Shown: piece after piece, positions 1 through 5,933 of the stretch | Numbering within the stretch: position 1 is the stretch's first letter | Layout of the letters: each line of letters opens with the position of its first letter | Origin: RYN-417 sp043745485 | GTDB taxonomy: Bacteria; Patescibacteriota; Saccharimonadia; Saccharimonadales; JACDBH01 | NCBI GenBank assembly: GCA_043745485.1 | Contig: JAYTSU010000015.1 | Coordinates: forward strand, 1-7,377 | DNA: 7,377 bases | Reading direction: 5' to 3' | Translations under genes and position numbers: made by a program | Notes under the pieces: generated by a model | The model's database searches: none | What the model was told of the DNA's origin: nothing | Seen by the model: only the letters and a program-made list of their open reading frames with translations

Positions 1-431
1 AGACGCTTTTCGACTGACTGCAAGTCTGCTAATACAAGCTCCGTATTGATGACAGCAATGTCTTTGGCAGGGTCGTGTTGTTCATCTACATGCAGTACGT
101 TACTGTCACTAAACGCTCGGACAATATGAGCAATAGCATTACAGCTTCTGATGTTGGCTAAGAACTGGTTTCCCAAACCTTCGCCGTTGCTAGCGCCTGC
201 AACGAGCCCTGCTATATCCACAAACGTCACAGTTGCTGGCACTTTTTTCTTAGCGCTATAAAGCTTTTCCAGTGCATCCAAACGCGGATCAGGAATGGGC
301 ACAATCCCTGTGTTTGGTTCAATGGTTGCAAAAGGATAATTAGCCGCCAAAATGTTGTTGTCAGTCAGCGCATTAAAAAGGGTACTCTTGCCAACATTTG
401 GTAGGCCTACGATACCTATTGATATACTCAT
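1..431 (-). CDS. ychF: Redox-regulated ATPase/GTPase YchF, N-terminal part
   Basis: This is the first 143 residues of YchF (OLA1 in eukaryotes), a cytosolic Obg-family P-loop NTPase that prefers ATP and associates with ribosomes; the rest lies beyond the left edge. Visible motifs are the P-loop GLPNVGKST (residues 9-17), the family-typical NYPFATIEPN switch region (about 31-40), the G3-type stretch DIAGLVAGAS (about 72-81) followed by NGEGLGNQFL, and the conserved HIVRAF segment. The residue that would explain ATP preference lies further downstream and is not in the window. The ATG at 429-431 begins with the family's standard N-terminus. There is no Shine-Dalgarno sequence in front; instead a promoter-like pair ends 9 nt upstream, so the mRNA is probably leaderless. 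It lies 72 bp downstream of the YggT-like gene on the same strand. Identification is firm. Confidence 0.97.
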   Translation of the reverse strand, partial: MSISIGIVGLPNVGKSTLFNALTDNNILAANYPFATIEPNTGIVPIPDPRLDALEKLYSAKKKVPATVTFVDIAGLVAGASNGEGLGNQFLANIRSCNAIAHIVRAFSDSNVLHVDEQHDPAKDIAVINTELVLADLQSVEKR

Positions 432-440
432 ATACAGATA

Positions 441-469
441 ATTATAACAGGGGTAGGAGGATAACTCAA
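441..469 (-). promoter_or_regulatory. Predicted sigma70-type promoter of ychF
   Basis: On the minus strand, TTGAGT (469-464) is followed by a 17-bp spacer and a perfect TATAAT (446-441). Transcription would start near 434, only about 3 nt before the ychF ATG at 431, giving an essentially leaderless message. It is the best-matching promoter in the window. No transcript evidence is available from sequence alone. Confidence 0.65.
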
Positions 470-503
470 ATGAACGCTGAGCGTAATGTGCGCTGAATAC
501 GGC

Positions 504-881
504 TTATGAAGCAAAAGATTTTATTACGCGGGGGCGGCGGATAAGACGGGAAGAAAGCGAGATAATCCAGTACAGCAAGTAATAGGCTGTGAAGGCGGCG
601 CCGGTCGAGACTTGAACCATGGTATGAGCGTCGTTAAAAAAACGAGTGAATGGTAGAACGAATGGATCGGTAAAGATTGTGATACCTCTAGTAAATGCAT
701 TGGTAACAACTAACAACGCAAATATAATCCGCAGTGCTAACCCGATAAGCAGTAGAGCGCTTGTATATGCAAATACCGTGTAAGCTATTTCTGTAAAATC
801 GTATGCAGTAACTTCTGGGAGGGTTGTTGAGCTGGGGAGTAGTTTAAGGTTGTTGCCAGTAGATGAGTACGTTTGTGACAT
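504..881 (-). CDS. YggT-like small integral membrane protein
   Basis: This is a 125-residue membrane protein. A polar N-terminus (1-30) precedes a hydrophobic helix at about 32-58 that contains LRIIF. Next comes the segment TDPFVLPFTRFF (71-82), then a second helix at about 90-110 and a basic tail (SSRLIRRPR). The arrangement 'hydrophobic helix with LR, then T-D-P-F-x-x-P-x-x-R, then helix' resembles one repeat of the YggT/CCB3 family, whose members have been linked to membrane or division-related roles but lack a defined biochemistry. An in-frame ATG lies nine codons upstream at 908, but the start at 881 is preferred because AGGAGA sits 7 nt before it and a possible -10 element at 910-915 would place the transcript start downstream of the longer start. 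Family assignment is by motif resemblance only. Confidence 0.72.
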   Translation of the reverse strand: MSQTYSSTGNNLKLLPSSTTLPEVTAYDFTEIAYTVFAYTSALLLIGLALRIIFALLVVTNAFTRGITIFTDPFVLPFTRFFNDAHTMVQVSTGAAFTAYYLLYWIISLSSRLIRRPRVIKSFAS

Positions 882-888
882 ATAGTAT

Positions 889-894
889 TCTCCT
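889..894 (-). promoter_or_regulatory. Shine-Dalgarno site deciding the start at 881
   Basis: AGGAGA on the minus strand, 7 nt before the ATG at 881. It is the only clear Shine-Dalgarno motif in front of a gene in this window, and it selects the 125-residue form of the YggT-like protein over the 134-residue form that starts at 908. Confidence 0.75.
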
Positions 895-909
895 GTTGTT
901 GATGGCATA

Positions 910-915
910 AATATA
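910..915 (-). promoter_or_regulatory. Possible -10 element of the YggT-like gene
   Basis: TATATT on the minus strand would give a transcript start near 903 and a leader of about 22 nt that contains the AGGAGA site. I see no good -35 element at the matching distance, so this is only a candidate. Confidence 0.35.
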
Positions 916-1010
916 CTGAAGGTTGAGTGCGAAGACAGTAAGTAAGCCCGCTGGGTGTATGTAATAAAACCTACATAAACTAATTGCCATAAAGTGGCCG
1001 CGTATTATCT

Positions 1011-1039
1011 TTGCTAAAAATGCTTAAATATGATATGAT
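1011..1039 (+). promoter_or_regulatory. Predicted promoter of the oxygenase-like gene
   Basis: TTGCTA (1011-1016), a 17-bp spacer and TATGAT (1034-1039) match sigma70-type elements. A second overlapping TATGAT lies at 1029-1034. The predicted transcript start is near 1046, about 4 nt before the ATG at 1050. This makes upstream in-frame starts at 1011 (TTG) and 1020 (ATG) unlikely, because they would lie inside the promoter itself. Confidence 0.55.
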
Positions 1040-1049
1040 GTGTTTAATT

Positions 1050-1724
1050 ATGTTACGAAGCAGCGAAGTATTAGCGGAGCCAAAAGTAGACTTACTGGTC
1101 AATGCGGCACATCCTGAATCACGAGCTTACACTATCGACGGTATTGCGTTGCCTGACTTTGACGCTTTTACCGGGAGCGATGTAAGGGTAGGAGATGTTC
1201 CTTTCCACTACATCGTAAAACAGGACGAATTGGGGATGAGCATGGCTACAAATATCCTACCAGGGCAAAAAGGGTTGCAGGGAGAATATGAGCAAATGGA
1301 TAGTATCAAGGCATGGGTCCTAGAGTCGCTAGAAACTTTGCAGTATCCGATACCAGAGGAGGGCTTACCTGTTAAGTTGTTTCTTTTTTTCTTATTTGGA
1401 CCAGTCGAAAACGCTCAAGCAAAAACTCATACATGGCATATGGATATGGATGAAGGAGCACTGACAGTGTTCGAAGTGGATTCTACGGAGACATTGGATG
1501 AAGTATTTCAGGATGCATACCCACTTGATAATAATCGCGAGCTCGTACTCATTGAAGACGCTGAACTTAAACAACATGCAGGCCAGTCAATCGACGAGCA
1601 CATTCGACGTCCGGCCGGCAACCAAACTTTGTATGTAGGACGTCGTAACATCCACAGACAGCCCCCGCTTATTCCAGGCCAGTTCCGCAAGGGTGTTATT
1701 TGTTTTTTAAACAGCGAGCTTTAG
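1050..1724 (+). CDS. Putative Fe(II)/2-oxoglutarate-dependent oxygenase-like protein
   Basis: This predicted soluble protein of 224 residues has no signal peptide. I do not recognise the exact family. The C-terminal half shows the metal and co-substrate pattern of double-stranded beta-helix oxygenases. H130-M131-D132 forms an HxD motif after a hydrophobic strand (KLFLFFLFG, about 109-117). A distal H202 is followed after ten residues by R213, in IHRQPP...QFRKGVICFL; in such enzymes the H-x10-R spacing binds iron and the 2-oxoglutarate carboxylate. The N-terminal half (about 1-105) has no motif I can name. The substrate is unknown. The open frame extends up to a TTG at 1011, but the start at 1050 is chosen because the promoter-like elements occupy 1011-1039. 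The next gene begins 1 nt after the stop, so the two are almost certainly co-translated. The fold call rests on motif spacing alone; a cupin-like protein is the main alternative. Confidence 0.6.
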   Translation: MLRSSEVLAEPKVDLLVNAAHPESRAYTIDGIALPDFDAFTGSDVRVGDVPFHYIVKQDELGMSMATNILPGQKGLQGEYEQMDSIKAWVLESLETLQYPIPEEGLPVKLFLFFLFGPVENAQAKTHTWHMDMDEGALTVFEVDSTETLDEVFQDAYPLDNNRELVLIEDAELKQHAGQSIDEHIRRPAGNQTLYVGRRNIHRQPPLIPGQFRKGVICFLNSEL

Positions 1725-1725
1725 C

Positions 1726-2391
1726 ATGAGAGAACATAACTTTGGCCCTGAACTGAGTGAGCCAAGCACTGTGCTTAAGGACGAATTTAGGCATATTATT
1801 GACGCTAACATCCCTGACGGAGATGAGACTGCAACGTTTATGCACCCTGATTATCGTATTTTTTCAATCATAAAACCAAGCCCGAATTTTGCCGACCATA
1901 ATGCACTTGATATCGACAAACAGCATGCGGTTGTGATCCAGGAAGATATTGAAGTTGTAAATGGGGATGTCATAGATGCCTCTATAAACTACAGCATAGA
2001 TTTCTTAACGGATGAAGCAACAAAAAGTGAGGATATTTGGAACAATAACGGTACGATATTCAGGCCGCAGTCGTTCACTCCAGAAGAAGTTGCCGAACGA
2101 GCGAGGCTAGAAAGTGTCCGCGATCAACTGATACACGGACTTGTAATTCGGGGTTATTCTGACGCTGATGTAAACCATGCGGTTAGCAAGCAAATGGCTA
2201 AATATATCGGCGAAAGCCCACTAATGAATGATTCGTTTGCAAGAGCCTTAAGCGCATATATGGAGGGCCACAAAATGGCTGAAGAATTTGGTATTAGAAG
2301 CGTGAGTGGAGTTGAACTTCAGGGTGTGCTTGCTGATTTACTTGTGGCGATAGAATACACAAAAAACAATAAAACTACTGGCGAATACTAG
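1726..2391 (+). CDS. Hypothetical acidic protein coupled to the oxygenase-like gene
   Basis: This 221-residue, acidic, apparently cytosolic protein has no signal peptide or membrane segment, and I do not recognise it. The N-terminal part (about 1-115) alternates polar and short hydrophobic stretches (YRIFSIIK, HAVVIQEDIEVV, YSIDFL), suggesting a mixed or beta-rich domain. From about residue 118 onward (TPEEVAERARLESVRDQLIHGL to the end) it looks mostly helical, with heptad-like leucines near the C-terminus (VELQGVLADLLVAIEY). No catalytic motif stands out. The ATG follows the upstream TAG after a single base, with no separate promoter or Shine-Dalgarno site, so it probably depends on translational coupling and works with the oxygenase-like protein, for example as partner or substrate (inference). 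Its TAG shares bases with the stop codon of the opposite-strand hydrolase gene. Confidence 0.8.
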   Translation: MREHNFGPELSEPSTVLKDEFRHIIDANIPDGDETATFMHPDYRIFSIIKPSPNFADHNALDIDKQHAVVIQEDIEVVNGDVIDASINYSIDFLTDEATKSEDIWNNNGTIFRPQSFTPEEVAERARLESVRDQLIHGLVIRGYSDADVNHAVSKQMAKYIGESPLMNDSFARALSAYMEGHKMAEEFGIRSVSGVELQGVLADLLVAIEYTKNNKTTGEY

Positions 2392-5228
2392 CGCCGCTGC
2401 GTAGCAGAAAAATGACCGAGCTCATTGTTACGCATATGTAGAAAAGCAAGTATGAGCAGTCCTGATAATGTACCGATGCTTATAGCGGCAAATGCCACCG
2501 CATGAACCGCACTGATATCCTTGAGAGCCTGATGTGACGCCGTAGCGGCAGCATGGAGATTGGTCGTTGCTTCGCCCAATACTTTACCGCCAGACTCTTT
2601 TATTGATACAGGCGGTGAAATAGTATTGCTGAGCGTGAGGTCAGGGTTAGACGTTCTTATATCTTGTTTAGTAGGGGTGCCTGATTGTTGCGGGCCAACA
2701 GTTATGGAGCTCGATACATCCACAGAACCAGGTATAAGGGTAGCCGTAGCTAAAAGTGATTGGTTTATTCCTGTTTCACTGGCTGGATTTGTCGGACCCA
2801 ACAAAGCTGCATTAGTAATTGATGCACCTGATATGGCGTCCGTTTGAGATGGCGTGCTGATGATAGGCGCGGGACCTATGGCTGGGTCGCAGGCATCGTC
2901 TATGCCGTCTTGGTCGGTATCTTGACCGCTGGCTGGTATAACACCACACGGCGATGGATTGTCGCTATCTATTACATCAACCATAGTCGAAACGCTTACA
3001 GGGAGATTAGTAACGTCTTGACCTTCAACTTTTACAACTACTGTTCCTACTACGTTTGTAGGAATTGTGATAGTTATGTCGCTATTAGCATCTGAGGTGA
3101 CCAGGGTGCTTGGCGTGCCGTTATTGGTTACGGTATACGTAGTATTGGGCTGTAACGCAAAGGTGTGGCCTTTTATTTTTGTGGTCGTCGGTTTATCTTT
3201 CCCAACGGCAGATTCTTTAGGCACATTTGTAGCTATACGTTTTGGCGTACGACCAGATTTCGGTACGTTTTTTAAGGCAGGGGAGGTTTTATCAATTGCA
3301 GGCAAAGGCATGCTGGTTAGCTCAGGCAATATACCTAAGTTGTTAGTTAACCCTAATATTTTTTGCGCTAATAAAAACTGTCCGTACGCATTTGGATGAA
3401 AACTCTCGTTGCCAATCACATGCAAGATGTCATTACCAGCTGTAATACCGTTCATTGCAATGTCCGAGGGGCCTGCTTCGCAAAGTCGGTGGGTGACAAA
3501 TGCATCTTCAACATCGGCGTAATAAATACCAGCATTGCTAGCGGCTGATTTTACTAATACGTTAATCCGGGAAATTAAAGCTTCTGTAAACTCTAGTTCA
3601 CTTTGATTCATGTGGACGTTTAGACCGCAGTTGCCGGTGCTTAAGGCAATTTGTGGGTAGCCGACAGCGTAAATGCGTGAGTTGTTTGGTGCGGTCGTTT
3701 TTAGTTTTTTATACAGTTTTGTAAGAGTGGGTAACTTACTGTCTACAAAATTAAAAACTTCTAGCCGGTCTTCGTAGGTGGGGTAGCACGTGCCTGGTTT
3801 GGCGCATGCCTCGGCTATTGGGCCAAAGTTTAAGTCGTTGCCTATAACATTTAAGGTAATGAGTTGGGGCTGGTTTTCGGAGACAAATTTTACTTGTGCC
3901 TTATAGCCAGGAGCCCATATACCTAACGAATTTTCTTTTGGGAGGTTTGAATACTGATTATCTTTACTATTAACACTCTTATCTTTAGTTATCCCGCTCC
4001 CTCCAATAACGTTAAAGGTTACTGCACCGGAGCAAGCGACAGAATGGAAACTGTTAAAAGATAATTTTTTGGCAATAATATATGGATAAGACAGCTTAGA
4101 AAGGTGGCATTTATTATTAGGGTCGTCTGTCCCAACTTCATAGTTCTGCGAACCTTCGCCAGAACTAAATGAATCGCCCATACCAAGATATTCCATGCCA
4201 ACCAATGTTGTGCCTGGTGCCGCCAATGCAAATTGTCCGGTTTTATAGCTACTACTTATGTCGTATGAGGCATAAATTTTTAACTGGTTGTTGGTTATAA
4301 AACGCATCTGCAGTATGCCGCCCAAGTCGCTGACTTTGCTTCTAAAATAGGTATCCAAATTTTGTGACTGGCAGGCGACGGGTTCTGTAATAACGTTTGG
4401 AACTGCAGCACATGTATTCATGTCAAAAATCCGGAAATAATGAAAAGCTTTTGAAGCTACAGCGACAAACCGCCCATCGCCACTTATAGCTATTCGTTCT
4501 GCTGACCCTGTTCCATCACCATTTTCTAGTGAAGTCTGAAAAGGAATAATCTCCATTGTTTCAAGATTTATCTCCAAAATGCCACGGCCAGGCGAATCAA
4601 CCACAGCCCATTTACCGTCATCTGAACCAACCATATTGTCGAGTAAAACCGGGAGCTTATTGCCAGCCAGATCGGCAATGGGGATGGGGTTCACAGGACT
4701 AACTTCGGCCCAGATTTTTCCGTTTACAGAGCTACTGTAGCGAATAGAACCGCTAAGATGCGAAAACCAAACATAATTGCCAATAGCAGGCGCGCCACTT
4801 TGTCTGCTTACAAATACATCGGAGTTCGGAAAGGCAAAGAACTGGAAAGGTGTATGGTCAGGGTGCACCGTTTCAGCTACATAAGGCGTACCTGGTACGT
4901 CTATAAAGCCGTTATCTAGCACTTCGCCAGCCGTAGTGTCCAAAAAGCAGCCGCTTAGCTGGCTTTCGCTATAAAAGAGCGGAGGAATTATGGCTCCATC
5001 TCGCTTGGTAAAACTTAAGTTGCTACAGTCCACATTGCCGTGCTGGATAAAAGTCGAGGGCAGTTGGCTGTCGGAGACATTTGTTACTTGTTTTGCAAAC
5101 ACGGGGTCGCTACTACTAAACCAGCTTGATTGAGGCGTTATGGCTAAAATTTTAGCAGGCAGAATAGTAAGACCGCATAATACGGCTAATACAAAAATTC
5201 GCACAAGGAAAGGGTAGCCACGCTTCAT
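2388..5228 (-). CDS. Large membrane-anchored surface protein with SGNH/GDSL esterase domain
   Basis: A 946-residue exported protein. Residues 1-29 form a signal peptide (basic start, hydrophobic core, cut probably after KILA). Residues about 145-325 contain repeated beta-propeller-like strands (SDDGKWAVV, SGDGRFVAVAS). Residues about 345-625 are an SGNH hydrolase: GDSFSSGEG with nucleophile S353, block II ACSGA (398-402), block III GND (463-465), and ESFHPN with catalytic H611; Glu608 occupies the usual Asp position of DxxH. Six cysteines here (374, 399, 475, 481, 534, 583) could form three disulfides, as in actinobacterial SEST-like esterases. An Ig-like strand region (about 685-750) follows, then a calcium-loop motif DTDQDGIDDACD (770-781) flanked by C761 and C780, a Ser/Thr-rich stalk, and a C-terminal membrane helix (about 907-930) with a short basic tail. 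I see no LPxTG motif. The enzyme probably removes acyl groups from a surface polymer or lipid; the substrate is unknown. I find no convincing promoter directly upstream; weak TTTACT/TAGTAT elements lie near 5265-5293, or it is read from the gene 74 bp upstream. Confidence 0.9.
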   Translation of the reverse strand: MKRGYPFLVRIFVLAVLCGLTILPAKILAITPQSSWFSSSDPVFAKQVTNVSDSQLPSTFIQHGNVDCSNLSFTKRDGAIIPPLFYSESQLSGCFLDTTAGEVLDNGFIDVPGTPYVAETVHPDHTPFQFFAFPNSDVFVSRQSGAPAIGNYVWFSHLSGSIRYSSSVNGKIWAEVSPVNPIPIADLAGNKLPVLLDNMVGSDDGKWAVVDSPGRGILEINLETMEIIPFQTSLENGDGTGSAERIAISGDGRFVAVASKAFHYFRIFDMNTCAAVPNVITEPVACQSQNLDTYFRSKVSDLGGILQMRFITNNQLKIYASYDISSSYKTGQFALAAPGTTLVGMEYLGMGDSFSSGEGSQNYEVGTDDPNNKCHLSKLSYPYIIAKKLSFNSFHSVACSGAVTFNVIGGSGITKDKSVNSKDNQYSNLPKENSLGIWAPGYKAQVKFVSENQPQLITLNVIGNDLNFGPIAEACAKPGTCYPTYEDRLEVFNFVDSKLPTLTKLYKKLKTTAPNNSRIYAVGYPQIALSTGNCGLNVHMNQSELEFTEALISRINVLVKSAASNAGIYYADVEDAFVTHRLCEAGPSDIAMNGITAGNDILHVIGNESFHPNAYGQFLLAQKILGLTNNLGILPELTSMPLPAIDKTSPALKNVPKSGRTPKRIATNVPKESAVGKDKPTTTKIKGHTFALQPNTTYTVTNNGTPSTLVTSDANSDITITIPTNVVGTVVVKVEGQDVTNLPVSVSTMVDVIDSDNPSPCGVIPASGQDTDQDGIDDACDPAIGPAPIISTPSQTDAISGASITNAALLGPTNPASETGINQSLLATATLIPGSVDVSSSITVGPQQSGTPTKQDIRTSNPDLTLSNTISPPVSIKESGGKVLGEATTNLHAAATASHQALKDISAVHAVAFAAISIGTLSGLLILAFLHMRNNELGHFSATQRR

Positions 5229-5302
5229 ATCTGTAATACTTGAAGTTAGTTAAACATGAACAGCTATACTATGCAATAAATAAGTTATTAGTAAAGCTTA
5301 TG

Positions 5303-5830
5303 TTAAAACAGATTGAAAGCGGAATTATCCCCACAAGTAAATTCAAAGCTATATAATGCTGCTTCAGTTACATTATTATCAAAAGTTAAAGAACATATTA
5401 ATTTATTGCCTGGCAAGGAGTAGTTAGAAGTTCCTGTTGGCCTGGGTTCAAGAGTGTAGAATGAGTTTGATTCAGTCTCGTATTTGAAGCTAAGTTTTAA
5501 TATTATATTTAATAATTTCTTTTCCACATCTTTAACATGTGTAATTTCTTCATTTCCCCTGTAGTCTATACCAACTGAACAACTCAAAGCACCGGGGCCA
5601 AAAACACCTTCAGCATGCTGGCAGCCGCGTGAAAAAGTAGTTTCTATACCCTGAGCACGCAAATCAGCTGCAACTTTCTGGATCGCAACTGTAGCTTGGT
5701 CGTATTTGCGCCGTTCAAGATGAATGTAAGCGTATTTATAAACAAAAAAGCCAAAGATTAAAGCCGTGGCAAAGATAGTAAAACCGAGCAATCTTTTATG
5801 TTTTATATTTCTATAAAATTTTTTAAACAT
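5303..5830 (-). CDS. Hypothetical single-pass membrane protein with four extracytoplasmic cysteines
   Basis: I do not recognise this 175-residue protein. A very basic N-terminus (MFKKFYRNIKHKR) precedes one hydrophobic helix (about 14-32), so by the positive-inside rule the rest should lie outside the membrane. The outer domain starts with a charged helical stretch (LERRKYDQATVAIQKVAADLRAQG, about 38-61) and continues as a small, probably beta-containing domain. It holds four cysteines, at 70, 84, 146 and 166, spaced as two likely disulfides (C70-C84 and C146-C166), which supports an exported location. The coding sequence is visibly richer in A and T than its neighbours. It lies 74 bp upstream of the large hydrolase gene on the same strand and could share its transcript. 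The ATG at 5830 has no Shine-Dalgarno site but sits 9 nt after a -10-like hexamer. The function is unknown; pilin-like or anchoring roles are possible but unsupported. Confidence 0.8.
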   Translation of the reverse strand: MFKKFYRNIKHKRLLGFTIFATALIFGFFVYKYAYIHLERRKYDQATVAIQKVAADLRAQGIETTFSRGCQHAEGVFGPGALSCSVGIDYRGNEEITHVKDVEKKLLNIILKLSFKYETESNSFYTLEPRPTGTSNYSLPGNKLICSLTFDNNVTEAALYSFEFTCGDNSAFNLF

Positions 5831-5839
5831 GTTATCAGG

Positions 5840-5869
5840 TATCTAATCACTCCGACCAACCAAATGCAA
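5840..5869 (-). promoter_or_regulatory. Candidate promoter of the four-cysteine membrane protein gene
   Basis: On the minus strand, TTGCAT (5869-5864), an 18-bp spacer and TAGATA (5845-5840) predict a transcript start near 5833, about 3 nt before the ATG at 5830. The -35 match is weak (TTG only). The position agrees with the other near-leaderless starts in the window. Confidence 0.4.
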
Positions 5870-5875
5870 TATGCC

Positions 5876-5893
5876 GTACAAAACTGTACAAAA
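5876..5893. repeat. Tandem 8-bp direct repeat between divergent promoters
   Basis: GTACAAAA occurs at 5876-5883 and again at 5886-5893, separated by CT, so the period is 10 bp, about one helical turn. It lies between the -35-like elements of the two divergent genes, ending 3 bp before the deacetylase -35 candidate. Same-face half-sites at this position could be an operator acting on one or both promoters; no regulator can be named. Confidence 0.5.
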
Positions 5894-5896
5894 ATG

Positions 5897-5925
5897 TTGT
5901 TAAATAATCATAAAAGTGGTTTAAT
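5897..5925 (+). promoter_or_regulatory. Candidate promoter of the polysaccharide deacetylase gene
   Basis: TTGTTA (5897-5902), a 17-bp spacer and TTTAAT (5920-5925) predict a start of transcription near 5932, 2 nt before the ATG at 5934. An overlapping TAATAT at 5922-5927 would place it exactly at the ATG. There is no Shine-Dalgarno motif in front of the gene, which agrees with a leaderless mRNA. Confidence 0.5.
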
Positions 5926-5933
5926 ATCATCTT

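Noticed and set aside
455..496. Perfect AGGAGG (455-460) followed after 9 nt by ATG (470) and an 8-codon frame ending at 496 on the plus strand
   Set aside because: It overlaps the opposite-strand ychF promoter, has no plus-strand promoter I can see, and is too short to support as a gene. It is most likely chance, though a leader peptide cannot be formally excluded.
475..496. CGCTGA direct repeat and a 4-bp AGCG/CGCT hairpin after the YggT-like gene
   Set aside because: The stem is too short and lacks a T-run on the minus strand, so it does not support a terminator; the repeat is short enough to be chance.
504..881. Reading the small membrane protein as a holin or phage protein
   Set aside because: No other phage-like gene is present, and the TDPFxxPxxR segment between two helices fits the YggT pattern better.
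986..998. GCCA/TGGC inverted repeat upstream of the oxygenase-like gene
   Set aside because: Four-base arms around a five-base gap are expected by chance, and nothing else supports an operator there.
2560..3399. Three overlapping plus-strand open frames of 83-110 codons
   Set aside because: They lie entirely opposite the well-supported surface esterase gene, have no ribosome site or promoter, and their translations look like random low-complexity products of the antisense strand.
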